A stretch of DNA of 64,000 nucleotides from Candidatus Obscuribacterales bacterium (lineage in GTDB: Bacteria; Cyanobacteriota; Vampirovibrionia; Obscuribacterales; Obscuribacteraceae): positions 16,474 to 80,473 of the forward strand of contig JAIELX010000077.1 in the NCBI GenBank assembly GCA_019752635.1, in the 5' to 3' direction. Of this stretch, positions 1 through 8,945 are shown in pieces. A program made the position numbers and the translations under genes. The notes below the pieces were generated by a model, which worked only from the letters and a program-made list of their open reading frames with translations, was not told the origin of the DNA and did not search any database. Within the stretch, counting starts at the first letter, position 1; the number at the start of each line of letters is the position of its first letter.

Positions 1-3000
1 TGTATCCAAAGTCGCGCGCTGTAAGGTTTGCCAGGAGCGAAAGCCCCATGTTGGTCGGAGAAGTACGATGCGCCACCACTGTAAGAGGCTGTTCCTGAAA
101 GTTATCCGGAGGCAACCAGTGGTCCTCCTGCGAGACAAACATTTCAAAGAATGACCAGGTCTTTCGCGCAATCTTTCGCAGAAAAGCGCGCTGTCCGGGT
201 TCCAACAGCAACGCCCCGGCAGCACGCGGACACCCGAGCCACCATACAATTGCCGGTGAGCAAAACCAACCAATCAGCAACGGCAAAGCCACCGCGAGCG
301 CTTCGGGTCGTGCCACTATCAAAAAACCGGCGACGACGCTCGCTGTTACGGGCGCGACCAACATTTGGTCGCAGATGGCGGCAAATTCGGTTGGCGCACG
401 ACGATGTGCTTCAGACGAGGGATTCCACGCCAGCAAATGCTTCTGCGTAATGAACATTCTGTACAGAGTGCGAAAAATCGAATCCAGCCAGACCAAAGCC
501 TCATAAGGAAGACAGACAAGAGTAAACAGAGCCTGTTCAAAACTGTTGAGCGCAAGCTTGGCGGTCGTATCCAAATGCTGCACTAACATAGCGTCCGAAG
601 GCTTACGAACCAGGCTCACTAGTGATATTGCTACCGGCGGCAGCAAGACAACAGAGACTACTGCTACAGTCCACAGCCAAGTCGGTGAAAGTACTGTCCA
701 CGACAGAATTAGCAAACCGGTTAACGCCGGCGCAACAAGACTTCGACGGAGATTGTCAAAAATCTTCCACCGCAAAAACATCGTAAGGGGGTTCGGTTCC
801 CGTTTGCCATCCATCGCGGGAACGGCAGGCAACAACCAGGCCAGCAATTGCCAGTCTCCCCTGGTCCACCGCCGGTGCCGCGATACATCTGCAGGATAGT
901 TGGCCGGATACGACTCATAGAGTTCCGCATCACTCAGCAGGCCTGAGCGAACATAACATCCCTCCAACAAATCGTGGCTAAGAATGCGGTTCTCAGGCAT
1001 TCGGTCTTGCAGCGCTTTCTCAAACGCCTCAATGTTGTAAATGCCTTTACCAATGAAGGACCCTTGGCGAAAAACATCCTGATAAACATCGGAAACAGCC
1101 CTGGTATAGGGGTCGATGCCGGCGTCGGTACCATGCATTGCCGCGTAGTGCGACAAACTTGCACCGGGCAGACTAACACCTACTCGCGGTTGCAAGATGC
1201 CGTACCCTCTGACAACTCGCTTCTGCTTCTCATCAAAGAACGGGCGATTCAACGGGTGCTCCATGGCACCAACGAAGACACGCGCCGAGTCCCGAGGCAA
1301 CTCCGTGTCGGTATCGAGCGTGATTACATATTTGACTGCGGACAGCGCTGCCGCATCGCCTTCTACGGTCGAGAAGCCATCAAATTTTCCGGTCCTTAAT
1401 GCCGCGTTAAGTTCGGCGAGTTTTCCGCGTTTGCGTTCGTAGCCCATCCAAACGCCCTCGGCGGGATTCCACAAGCGAGTTCGGTTAAAAAGAAAGAAGA
1501 CGCACTCTCCATCGGAACGATACTTTCTATTCAGAGCCTCAATTCGTCGACACGCAAGTGCCAACAGGTCCGAATCTATCTTTCTCAATTGCTCGGATGC
1601 GTCAACGAAGTCAGTCAGCAAAGCGAAGAACAGCTGCTCATCATTGTTGGCAAGAAAACGAACTTCCAGCGCCTCCACAAGGTGTTCCACACTATCAGCG
1701 GAGACGAGCATCGATGGCACCACAACCAGGGTGCGACATTCACGCGGCAACCCCGCGGCGTAATCCATCTTCGGCAAGGCCCTTGAACGCACCAATAATG
1801 TAGCGAGCCAGTTAACTAAGCTAAGCGCTAGCTGACTGCTTGCAACTACGATCAAAGCCGCAAGGAGGGCAAGAAACCAGCCGTCAGGTTTTGACTGATT
1901 CGCCAGGTTTACGAAGTAAATCGAGAAGAGAACTGTTAGAAGAAAGATCGAGCTTCCGAAAAGAAGCGGACCTTTGCCGCGCCCCGACCATGACGAAATA
2001 GATGTTCCGGCCAGCTTCTCTAAAGCAGGCAAACCGTCATCTATCAAATAAAACCCGACGTGCCTTTCGCGATCATCCTCACTTCCGGCTGCCCGGGCCA
2101 AATCCAAAGCGTATTGTGCTATTAGACTTTCAGCAGTTTTGGTTTTCTTCGCCAGTTTTTCGACCACATGGCGATACTCGTCTCGTGTTCCAAAATCCAT
2201 TCGAGCGTAAACATTGTCAGGATCTTCTCGCAACTTCTTTTCGGCGATGCATTGATCTTCCACAAAGTCACGCCAGTTCATGGAACCGAGAAACCTGAGA
2301 CTGCCAATGCTGTTACTTATGGAGAGTTGATCAGCTGCTTGCATTTGCGTTTCGACACGCACCAGCTGCTCAATACTTGAATTAGTCTCCAGCAACCGTT
2401 GCTCAATCCAAGTCAAACCCAGTGCCAACGCCGAACTCTGCCCCGACAAGCGACGCGACAGCTCCGCGACAAATGAACTATTCACGGGCGGATTGGACCG
2501 CGCCATGTCTGCTATCACCAGAATCAGACTTTTAGGATCGTTCGTCGCCGTTTCAACCATTTTGGTTGCCCATGAATCAGCGAGGTCTCTCTCTTTCGCA
2601 TTGTGGCCCATACGAACGGCAATACGCCTGAGATTCTCGATCAACGCCAATCGCAGCATGATCGGAATGGCCCAAAGCTCTCCGATTCTCAGTTCGGCAA
2701 TTTGCTGGTAACTATGAATGAAGCCGCTTAAATTGTCGGAGTCTACGCGGCCGTCGCCGTGAGAAATTGCGGCCAGAGCCAAGTCGTAAACTCGCGGATA
2801 CCCGGCGGAAGGTCCATGGGACAAACGCGGTAACTCGCGACTATAACCCTGAGGCAAATGTCTTCGGGCGGTGCGAATCTGCTCTTCAATCAAGTAAAAA
2901 TTGTCGAGCAACCACTCGCCGGCAGGCGTAATACGCCGACCAATCTTTACCGACGTCGTCAGACGATTGCAAATATCAGCAAGGACTTGTTCGTTCTGAT

Positions 3001-3193
3001 CCAATCTCTGCAGCAGTTGATCACTGCTTTGCCCATGGATAATTCGATGAAGACCACCAAGAGTCCGACCATGCTGCGCCATTTGCTCAGCGCTGTAAAG
3101 CTCGGACCTTAGCGGAAGCTCTTCAAATTCACTTGTCGTACTCTCTGAGGTTCTACGTTCCAAAAGCGCGGACGAGAACCAGGACAGAATCAA
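1..3193 (-). CDS. Cyclic beta-(1,2)-glucan synthase-like protein (NdvB/ChvB type), N-terminal part; cut by window edge
   Basis: The reading frame is open from a TTG just after an in-frame TGA to the left edge, about 1064 codons, so the C-terminal half or more is missing (family members are roughly 2,800 residues). Family-like blocks are readable: DQNEQVLADICNRL near the N-terminus, then hydrophobic membrane segments, then a glycosyltransferase block containing ITLDTDTELPRDSAR, GSFIGKGIYN, ENRILSHDLLEGCY and RRWTRGDWQLL. These match the GT84 region of NdvB, an inner-membrane enzyme that polymerises UDP-glucose into periplasmic cyclic glucan. The frame checked the same at three distant points, so no frameshift is evident. 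The start is uncertain: the TTG has no good ribosome site and a start some 10-45 codons downstream is possible. Confidence 0.85.
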   Translation of the reverse strand, partial: MILSWFSSALLERRTSESTTSEFEELPLRSELYSAEQMAQHGRTLGGLHRIIHGQSSDQLLQRLDQNEQVLADICNRLTTSVKIGRRITPAGEWLLDNFYLIEEQIRTARRHLPQGYSRELPRLSHGPSAGYPRVYDLALAAISHGDGRVDSDNLSGFIHSYQQIAELRIGELWAIPIMLRLALIENLRRIAVRMGHNAKERDLADSWATKMVETATNDPKSLILVIADMARSNPPVNSSFVAELSRRLSGQSSALALGLTWIEQRLLETNSSIEQLVRVETQMQAADQLSISNSIGSLRFLGSMNWRDFVEDQCIAEKKLREDPDNVYARMDFGTRDEYRHVVEKLAKKTKTAESLIAQYALDLARAAGSEDDRERHVGFYLIDDGLPALEKLAGTSISSWSGRGKGPLLFGSSIFLLTVLFSIYFVNLANQSKPDGWFLALLAALIVVASSQLALSLVNWLATLLVRSRALPKMDYAAGLPRECRTLVVVPSMLVSADSVEHLVEALEVRFLANNDEQLFFALLTDFVDASEQLRKIDSDLLALACRRIEALNRKYRSDGECVFFLFNRTRLWNPAEGVWMGYERKRGKLAELNAALRTGKFDGFSTVEGDAAALSAVKYVITLDTDTELPRDSARVFVGAMEHPLNRPFFDEKQKRVVRGYGILQPRVGVSLPGASLSHYAAMHGTDAGIDPYTRAVSDVYQDVFRQGSFIGKGIYNIEAFEKALQDRMPENRILSHDLLEGCYVRSGLLSDAELYESYPANYPADVSRHRRWTRGDWQLLAWLLPAVPAMDGKREPNPLTMFLRWKIFDNLRRSLVAPALTGLLILSWTVLSPTWLWTVAVVSVVLLPPVAISLVSLVRKPSDAMLVQHLDTTAKLALNSFEQALFTLVCLPYEALVWLDSIFRTLYRMFITQKHLLAWNPSSEAHRRAPTEFAAICDQMLVAPVTASVVAGFLIVARPEALAVALPLLIGWFCSPAIVWWLGCPRAAGALLLEPGQRAFLRKIARKTWSFFEMFVSQEDHWLPPDNFQEQPLTVVAHRTSPTNMGLSLLANLTARDFGY

Positions 3194-3426
3194 TCAAAAC
3201 ACACTGGAATGGCCGAGTTCCCCTAATTTGAGGTGCACACCCGGTAATCGAGGACTCTCGATCAGGCGAAGCGACCATTGCGCTCAGATTATACACACAA
3301 ATGCTACTACATCCTGTCGTAATCATCACACAAAGTAAACAAAGGCAGATTCCCGGCTCTAAAGGACGTGCGCTCGTTTTGGCACACGCTTCCTTTTGAG
3401 CCGGGAACGGACTCCGGACGATTTCC

Positions 3427-4077
3427 TTACCGGGCACGCCCGGTACCGAGGAACACAAAAGACGCGAGGAAGATAAAAAGCAGCCCCGGTCCTTTGAAGC
3501 AGGCGATGAGTAGCACCACGAGCACAATCACCAGGACGTGGAGCGTCCACAGCGGCGGTTGGCTCCGGGTGGCAGGCCTACCCAGCTGCGCGCGAGCCGC
3601 GCTGATGGTGAGCCCGGCAAGAGCCGTCGGGACCGCTATCAGGAACAGGTGGCCGGCGACGAACTCACCGTGATAGAGCACGATGCCGAGCATCATTGCC
3701 GGTACGCCGATGATGAACGCCGTCAGCACGAGCAACCAAACGGCCCGTTTGTAGGACGGATTGTTCTCGTTCTGAGGCAGCAGGGCATTGTATTGCGGAA
3801 TCTTGCTCGACAGAGTCGATGCCACGAACGCAGAGCCGCCAGAAGTCATGGCACAGATGCCGAATGCGGCGATCAGGTTGTTCAGCACCGGGTGGTCCGA
3901 ATAGAGCGGATTGCATTCCGCCCCGACGAAGAACATCGCCGCCAGGCCGCAGGCCGCGAGCAGAGGCGAAAGAAGCCTCACGAACCAGTTCGGATTGTTC
4001 TCTCCGAGCTTGAAGCCAAAGTACATCAGGAACATGGCCAGAATCAAACCTGGCAGAATGATGTATCCCAGAACCAC
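3427..4077 (-). CDS. Multi-pass membrane protein, unknown function
   Basis: This 216-residue protein starts at a GTG preceded by GGAAGG at 8 bases; the longer open frame upstream covers two hairpins and is unlikely to be translated. It begins VVLGYIILPGLILAMFLMYFGF and has about six hydrophobic helices: near residues 1-20, 35-53, 65-85, 115-140, 145-165 and 185-212. I see no catalytic motif and do not recognise the family. It is the last of a minus-strand run (S41 protease, 93-residue membrane protein, 122-residue protein, this gene), but two strong hairpins separate it from the gene before it. Third codon positions are strongly G/C, as in the rest of this run. Confidence 0.7.
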   Translation of the reverse strand: MVLGYIILPGLILAMFLMYFGFKLGENNPNWFVRLLSPLLAACGLAAMFFVGAECNPLYSDHPVLNNLIAAFGICAMTSGGSAFVASTLSSKIPQYNALLPQNENNPSYKRAVWLLVLTAFIIGVPAMMLGIVLYHGEFVAGHLFLIAVPTALAGLTISAARAQLGRPATRSQPPLWTLHVLVIVLVVLLIACFKGPGLLFIFLASFVFLGTGRAR

Positions 4078-4139
4078 GCTAGTATCCTTCCAGGGCTCGC
4101 AGAGCCCGTCTTGAGGAGAAAGTAAAACGGGGCGCAACA

Positions 4140-4167
4140 GGATGCTGCCGTTGACCCGGCAGCATCC
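4140..4167 (-). terminator. Hairpin, probable terminator
   Basis: GGATGCTGCCG and CGGCAGCATCC form an 11-bp stem around a six-base spacer, just downstream of the 122-residue minus-strand gene and upstream of the GTG of the next one. There is no long T-run, so it may also act as an mRNA-stabilising hairpin. Confidence 0.5.
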
Positions 4168-4211
4168 CCTAGTTGCAATCGCGCCACCATTTTGACGGGC
4201 GGCCAAAAGCT

Positions 4212-4245
4212 GGTTGCGCCTCGGTTTTACCACCGAGGCGCAACC
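4212..4245 (-). terminator. Strong hairpin, probable terminator
   Basis: GGTTGCGCCTCGG pairs perfectly with CCGAGGCGCAACC (13 bp, loop TTTTACCA on the plus strand). It begins 12 bases after the stop codon of the 122-residue minus-strand gene, the expected place for an intrinsic terminator. Confidence 0.65.
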
Positions 4246-4256
4246 CGGCCCGCCGA

Positions 4257-4625
4257 TTACCAGCTCAACACACAGTAGTCGAACCCGACCACGTTGATGC
4301 TGGCGCACCCGAACAGGGCACCGGTCTCAACGCCGCACTCCTCGAGATCCACGATGATCTCGCCGTATCCGTTCTTGGGGTGCGGGCCGTCCGCTTCGCA
4401 GAGCAGGCGGTCGTAGATGGACTGGCGGCCCAAGCGCGTGCCGTCGGGCATCGTGATTTCGCGCATGGAGCCGCAGGGGAACTGCCGGGTCTGCAGAACC
4501 TGCTTGTCGTCGTCGAAGAAGATCGTGGTGTCATCGTCCTGGAGAACGATGTGCCACTTCCGGCCGAGAAGGCTGTTGAAGAGGTTGCGGGGGTTAGTCA
4601 ACGCGCGGATGGTTTTGTTGCTCAT
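4257..4625 (-). CDS. Conserved-looking small protein, unknown function
   Basis: This 122-residue soluble protein has an N-terminal basic/hydrophobic helix (NLFNSLLGRKWHIVL), a very acidic patch around residues 30-40 (QDDDTTIFFDDDKQV) and alternating polar/hydrophobic residues suggesting beta strands; no signal peptide or membrane segment. It ends GFDYCVLSW, directly followed by a 13-bp hairpin. The acidic patch could bind a cation, but nothing identifies the family. High third-position GC and its place among the S41-protease genes support coding. The ribosome site (GTGAG) is weak. Confidence 0.65.
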   Translation of the reverse strand: MSNKTIRALTNPRNLFNSLLGRKWHIVLQDDDTTIFFDDDKQVLQTRQFPCGSMREITMPDGTRLGRQSIYDRLLCEADGPHPKNGYGEIIVDLEECGVETGALFGCASINVVGFDYCVLSW

Positions 4626-4677
4626 ACACTCACGGGGTTTGAGACACGCAGCGCCGAGCGCGAAATGCGCCCTCGCT

Positions 4678-4806
4678 TTACAGGTTGGCTCTCCGGTTTA
4701 GGGTGAAGTTACTGCTGTCTCGCTCCCCGCAATCCCCTTCTTCGTCCTTCTTGCCGCCTGGCTGTTGAGTCTTCAGCTTGACCTTCTCCGGCCAAGACTG
4801 CTTCAC
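4678..4806 (-). CDS. Possible tiny ORF, lysine/glutamate-rich
   Basis: A 42-codon frame (VKQSWPEKVKLKTQQPGG..., ending NFTLNRRANL) lies between the 93-residue membrane protein and the 122-residue gene. The same frame stays open further upstream, overlapping the last codons of the membrane protein, so this could be a small gene, a frameshifted tail of that protein or chance. The only start is GTG with a weak GGA. Residue composition (hydrophilic, Pro/Lys/Asp-rich) is protein-like, but evidence is thin. Confidence 0.25.
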   Translation of the reverse strand: MKQSWPEKVKLKTQQPGGKKDEEGDCGERDSSNFTLNRRANL

Positions 4807-4846
4807 AGGTCCGGGTACTACTGGCCCGGCGGACGGGTGGTGCGTT

Positions 4847-5128
4847 TTACTGATCGGCGCGGTATCGGTCGTTCGTACGGTCTTTCCTGCGCATCCCCGG
4901 GCAGGGGATGAAGTCGGCTGCCCGCCGGAGCAGGCCGAGCACCGGGTAGTCGCGAAGCACCACGTGCTTACTGTTCACGAGGAAAGCCGCGTAACCCAGC
5001 TGGGCGAACAATGCCGCCCACGCGGCGCAGATGCCGAGGCCCGCCCCGAAGAAGTAACCGACCAAGAGTCCTGCGATGGCGGTACCGCAGGCGATGGTGA
5101 GTTTGTGTTTGTTCAGATATGACAACAC
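4847..5128 (-). CDS. Small membrane protein, unknown function
   Basis: This 93-residue protein starts at a GTG with GGGAG eight bases upstream. It reads VLSYLNKHKLTIACGTAIAGLLVGYFFGAGLGICAAW, so one long or two short glycine-rich membrane helices (about residues 10-50) follow a basic N-terminus, then a basic tail (GMRRKDRTNDRYRADQ). It begins 53 bases downstream of the S41 protease stop on the same strand and is probably co-transcribed with it. No family recognised. Confidence 0.6.
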   Translation of the reverse strand: MLSYLNKHKLTIACGTAIAGLLVGYFFGAGLGICAAWAALFAQLGYAAFLVNSKHVVLRDYPVLGLLRRAADFIPCPGMRRKDRTNDRYRADQ

Positions 5129-5181
5129 GGAATGTACTCCCGGGTGTTGACTGTCGAGCGAGGCAAGGACACGTTCCGCGC

Positions 5182-6969
5182 CTAGACCTTCTCGATGCAA
5201 ACCACGCAGTAGGTGGAACACCCGCCGCTGCTGTTGTGATGGTTGATATCATCGCCTGCGGCGAACCGCTTACCGCACAGTTGGCACGGAACGCCGATCC
5301 AGTGGCTGTCCGGCGACACAATCTCGTTGCAGACCTCGCCGCGGTCCCGGGGAAACTCTTCCGGTTCGAGCAAGCTCGCCGCGAGGCTTTCGTCGCGCTC
5401 GCGCAAACCGGTCTTCACCATTGCGCCGACTGCAGCTACGGTAACAGTCTCGTTATCGGCTCCGTCCGCCACTTGCACCTCTCCATCGCCGGTGTATCCT
5501 TCGACCCAGCCGAAGTCCGGCTGCGGGTCTCGAACCGGACTCTTGCGCGACCGACGGGTCGCCAGGTGGATACCCAGACCAAGCGCCACTGCAAGCAGCA
5601 AGCACCCGACCACTGGCGGTCCCCACATCATGAGCGCCACAGCCGTATCATTTCGCGGCGGCGACTTGCTGCCATCGCCGGGCTGGAAAGGAGCTGTCTT
5701 CAGCGCGATCAGAGCCGCTTCCAGCTGCGGGTCACCGTCCGGATTGCGCGGTTGCACCACGACTTTGTGCGGCGGGATGCCGCGCTGTCCGTGGTCGTAG
5801 CCGGAGGGACCGGAGAACCGCCCGGTGACCAGTTGCAGCTCGCCGCCCGCCACCGCAAGGGTGTGGAACGACACCGCCTTGCCCCAGGTCTGCTCACCGA
5901 GAATCGTGGCACGCTTGCAGTCCTTGAGCGCGCTGGTCAGCATCTCCGCAGCGCTCATCGTCGAGCCGTTGGTTAGCACCACCATCGGTGCGTCGTACAG
6001 AGCGTTCACCAGCTTGACGTTGGCGGCGGTGGATTTGAGCAGCTCAGGCAGGTACGGCAGCGCGCTGTGCGAGGTTTCATGCAGCACGCGACCGTCCCGC
6101 CCCACGGTCCGACAGAACTCTCCCTTGCGAATGAACGCACCGGCGAATTCGAACGCCAGGTCCATGTAACCGCCGGTGTTTCCGCGCAAGTCCAGCACGA
6201 TGCCGGCAATCTCGCCCTCCGAGTCACGCGCAGCCTTGGCGACTTCGCGCGCGAATTCGTTGAGCAGATTGTGATTCATGAACGTGGCGACCTGGACGAA
6301 CAGCACCTTTCCCGGCAGCATCTTCACCGCCACGACGGTGTTGTCGTACGCAGCGTAGGTCAGCTTGACCGTGGACTTTTCCTTCGCTCCCGGCGCGAGG
6401 TACTCCACCTCCACCTCGGTACCGGGCCAATTGGCGACCAACCAGTCGATCCGGGACTGCGTCATCGCGTCGGTAAGTTCGGCGCCACCAATGGACACGA
6501 TGCGGTCGCCCGGACGCAAACCGGCTTTCTCCGCTGCAGTGCGCGTGAAGACGATCGAGACCACCCAGCCGCCGTCGCGATGGTCCAGCGCGAAGCCAGG
6601 CGAAACCAGACCGAGGTCGAAGCGGTGACCGGCGTCCAAAAGGTCGTCGCCAGAGCGAAACTTAAGCCAGCGATCGTCGATTTGAGACAACAGTTCCTTG
6701 ATGCGGCGATCGCGTTCTTCCGCGGTAGCGATCTTGCCTTCGTAGGGTTTCAGCGTCCCGGCAGCCTGCATGTTCACGTACCGACGAGCGACCAGTTCGT
6801 AAACGAGTCGGTACTGACCGGTGAATCCTTCGGGATATTTGACACCTTGTGCAGAAAAGAGGCGCGGCGTTTCGAGCGCCGCAGCGGCTGCGGGAGGCGG
6901 CATTTGCGCCAGCGCGGCGGCAGGATGGCTGATGCCCAATACCGCGCACAGCATGATGCGTGCGAACAT
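5182..6969 (-). CDS. Exported S41-family (C-terminal-processing type) serine protease with zinc-ribbon-like tail
   Basis: A 595-residue protein with signal peptide (1-21, ending AALAQ), a PDZ-like region about 118-205 (SPGFALDH...GLRPGDRIVSIGG) and an S41 catalytic domain. IVLDLRGNTGG at 257-267, nucleophile Ser339 in NGSTMSAAE and general base Lys364 in TWGKAV form the Ser-Lys dyad of the CtpA/tail-specific protease family. Unusually, residues 443-470 form a membrane helix, followed by a charged linker and a Cys cluster (C562, C565, C584, C588, C591 with H577/H578) resembling a zinc ribbon. The catalytic domain would lie in the periplasm with the Cys domain in the cytoplasm, or both outside if the N-terminal signal is cleaved and the helix is an anchor of opposite orientation. 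GAGAGG precedes the ATG. Confidence 0.88.
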   Translation of the reverse strand: MFARIMLCAVLGISHPAAALAQMPPPAAAAALETPRLFSAQGVKYPEGFTGQYRLVYELVARRYVNMQAAGTLKPYEGKIATAEERDRRIKELLSQIDDRWLKFRSGDDLLDAGHRFDLGLVSPGFALDHRDGGWVVSIVFTRTAAEKAGLRPGDRIVSIGGAELTDAMTQSRIDWLVANWPGTEVEVEYLAPGAKEKSTVKLTYAAYDNTVVAVKMLPGKVLFVQVATFMNHNLLNEFAREVAKAARDSEGEIAGIVLDLRGNTGGYMDLAFEFAGAFIRKGEFCRTVGRDGRVLHETSHSALPYLPELLKSTAANVKLVNALYDAPMVVLTNGSTMSAAEMLTSALKDCKRATILGEQTWGKAVSFHTLAVAGGELQLVTGRFSGPSGYDHGQRGIPPHKVVVQPRNPDGDPQLEAALIALKTAPFQPGDGSKSPPRNDTAVALMMWGPPVVGCLLLAVALGLGIHLATRRSRKSPVRDPQPDFGWVEGYTGDGEVQVADGADNETVTVAAVGAMVKTGLRERDESLAASLLEPEEFPRDRGEVCNEIVSPDSHWIGVPCQLCGKRFAAGDDINHHNSSGGCSTYCVVCIEKV

Positions 6970-7002
6970 AAAGACCTCTCAAAAGAGTGCTTCTGTGATT
7001 AG

Positions 7003-7767
7003 CTCCTCTCGGTGAGAACCGAGTTTGCAGCCTGGCGCACAGCGCGCGCGTTGCTGCGACTTCCAGACGCTCCGCGCAAGATTCAGAACCACCGCGCTGG
7101 CGACACCGAGGTGCGCGAAGCGAAGTGGAGCTGATCAGGCGCAGGCGCTTCAAACGTTCTCATCGGCAGTAACTCCCCTTTCCTGTTGCGCCTCATGCGC
7201 CTGACTGTACGCAGTTCTCTTGAACTCAAAGAGGGAAAGCGGTAACGAAGCCTGTGCCGGGTTGTTGTTGTTTTTCCGTTGGTTGATCAAGAAGAGAGAT
7301 GCCCTACTGTGAATAATTTCGGCGCCCGGCGCAACAGCGCCGCGGATGCCGGCGAACGGCGCAAAGGCACCGGGCACGGGGTCTATCGGCACAGTACCGG
7401 GATCGCCGCGTCCGCTTAGTGCATACGTGGTTACATCCCCGCAAGGCGGAATTCTTAGCGCGAAGTTTCAATGAGTTCCTTCTCACCATCAGTGATACCA
7501 GAAAATTGTCCGCTTGCATCAACCTCGCACAGAAAAAGCCAGCCGATCTCAGTCGGGGAAATACGAAATCGAGCGATCACCGGCAATTCTCAGAAACACT
7601 GCCAAGTAAACGATTGACGATGTACGAACGGTCATTGCCAAGACATAGCTCCATCGACTACGTTCAGTGCATCTTTCCTCTCTCCCTTTTTCATCGCCAG
7701 GTTTCGTTTCGCCAAACAACAACAGAACCGACCGCCAAGTTCTTTCGCATAGACCGCACACGAAACG
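7003..7767. other. Intergenic region upstream of tmRNA, no convincing gene
   Basis: No frame here has both a ribosome site and protein-like composition. Around 7311-7475 a plus frame rich in Ala/Gly/Pro (APGATAPRMPANGAKAPG) looks partly coding but is preceded by TGA and lacks a start; it may be a gene remnant. The promoter of the tmRNA should lie at the right end, but I cannot pick a convincing -35/-10 pair. Confidence 0.4.
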
Positions 7768-8149
7768 GGGGCGAAAAGGTATCGACCGGGTACGTAGAAG
7801 ATGAGATTGCGCGTCGTGGTTAATCGGAAGGCCACGTAAAAATCCGATTGCAATTCAACTGCCAAACCGCAGTTCGCACTCGCGGCCTAATCTAAGGCTG
7901 CGCTGAAATTTACACGCTGCCTGAGCGTGTGAGTTTCAGTCGCCAATCAGGCTAGCTGTCGTCGGGTCGCAAGATCCGCCGGTGTCATCGACAGCAAAAC
8001 TCCAGCACCGGATAGCAACCAAGAACCCTGCCTACCGGGGTCTTGTACGCGAACACGCCGAAGAAAGATCGGCACAAGTTGGTTGGATACACGCGTAGAC
8101 GTTTCATCGGAACTACCACGGGACGCGGGTTCGATTCCCGCCGCCTCCA
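7768..8149 (+). ncRNA. ssrA: tmRNA (transfer-messenger RNA, ssrA)
   Basis: The 5' end GGGGGCG pairs in 7 bp (one G-U) with CGCCTCC at 8142-8148, followed by discriminator A, giving the tRNA-like acceptor stem. GGTATCGACCGG near the 5' end and the T-arm GCGGGTTCGATTCCCGC near the 3' end are hallmark tmRNA blocks. The mRNA-like part encodes AKPQFALAA then TAA at 7861-7890, a degradation tag ending in the usual ALAA. The 3' CCA is not encoded (ACTA follows the stem), so CCA would be added enzymatically. tmRNA with SmpB rescues stalled ribosomes by trans-translation. A perfect terminator follows. An antisense frame (VVEAAGIEPASR...) is a spurious ORF often called over tmRNA/tRNA ends. Confidence 0.95.
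7861..7890 (+). other. tmRNA tag-peptide reading frame
   Basis: GCC AAA CCG CAG TTC GCA CTC GCG GCC TAA encodes AKPQFALAA. GCC is the probable resume codon; the frame is open upstream, so a slightly longer tag (for example starting NST-AKP) cannot be excluded. The ALAA terminus is the degron recognised by ClpXP and related proteases in the family. Confidence 0.8.
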
Positions 8150-8160
8150 CTACCCCCGTC

Positions 8161-8213
8161 AAAAGATGCTGCTGCTGAGTCCCTCCACACGGGGACTCTT
8201 CAGCGCATCTTTT
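8161..8213 (+). terminator. Rho-independent terminator of tmRNA
   Basis: AAAAGATGCTG, CTGAGTCCC, a short loop, GGGGACT, CAGCGCATCTTTT: a long stem with minor bulges ending in TTTT, starting 11 bases after the mature tmRNA 3' end. The A-run/T-run ends are characteristic of intrinsic terminators. Confidence 0.9.
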
Positions 8214-8307
8214 CCTTCACCGCCCCCTACTAAATGTGTGCGTTGCCCGAGAAACTCCCGCAATCGCTTACTCTGCCAGCGAAAGCAGCACAGGCCCCTT
8301 TAAGGCA

Positions 8308-8372
8308 TCAACACGAATACGTAATCAAATTCAGCGATTTTCGTATCGAATTCGTGTTGGCAGGGTTGCTGC
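8308..8372. repeat. Imperfect inverted repeat
   Basis: CAACACGAATACG and CGTATcgaATTCGTGTTG face each other around about 20 bases, with a three-base insertion in one arm. It lies upstream of a degenerate IS3-type gene and may be a regulatory site or an insertion-sequence trace; there is no T-run. Confidence 0.4.
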
Positions 8373-8479
8373 CGGAGCGCTTGAGACAGCTTCGCTACAA
8401 GGAATCGGAGTAACTGCCGGTGCTGCAATTTCAAGTAAAATGAATCGAACCAGTCTCCCCCCGTCTCAGGGAAAGAAAA

Positions 8480-8852
8480 ATGCCAGGAAAGCCAAATAAT
8501 GACAAACAGTTTCGCGCAAATGCCGTAGCAACCGCGCTGGAGCGAAAGAACTCATTAGCCGTGGCAAAGGAGCTGGGCATTTCGCACGCCAAGCTGTTGG
8601 GCTGGATTGCCTCCCGAAGCAACAAAACCAAGCTTTCCAGGGAAGACCGATACAACCGCAACCAAGAAAGAGAGATTGAGGCCGCGAAGAAAGAGCTGGC
8701 TCGATTGCAAGAAAGAGATCTTGCTGAAAGCAGAAAAATACTTTCAGCAGGAGAAAGAGACCTCTAACAACATACAAAGATACGAGCCCAATGGACATAC
8801 CAAATTCGTTATCCATCAGCAGAGCAACAAATCCGAAGGTGCCGATCTATAA
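8480..8852 (+). pseudogene. IS3-family-type transposase OrfA remnant, frameshifted
   Basis: The first frame (95 residues, GGGAAAG before ATG) has a helix-turn-helix of the IS3/IS911 OrfA type (FRANAVATALERKNSLAVAKELGISHAKLLGWI) and the start of the leucine-zipper region (EIEAAKKELARLQERD). The usual continuation, EILLKAEKYFQQEKE, is found in another frame, so a frameshift lies near 8705-8715. No OrfB integrase-like frame (DDE domain, about 270 residues) follows before the copper ATPase, so this is a fragment, not a working element. It could instead be a domesticated HTH protein. Confidence 0.6.
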
Positions 8853-8945
8853 CATTGACGACTCACCCGCTTCACTGCGCATCTAGTAGACCAAGGTTAT
8901 GAGCTAAAATGGCGCTGATGCGACGCAGTATCGAGAGGCGGTCCG

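Noticed and set aside
7419..7823. Plus-strand 134-residue frame upstream of tmRNA
   Set aside because: It overlaps the tmRNA 5' end, has no ribosome site and no protein-like pattern.
7947..8162. Minus-strand 71-residue frame (VVEAAGIEPASR...)
   Set aside because: It is antisense to the tmRNA 3' end; this peptide is a known false annotation over RNA genes.
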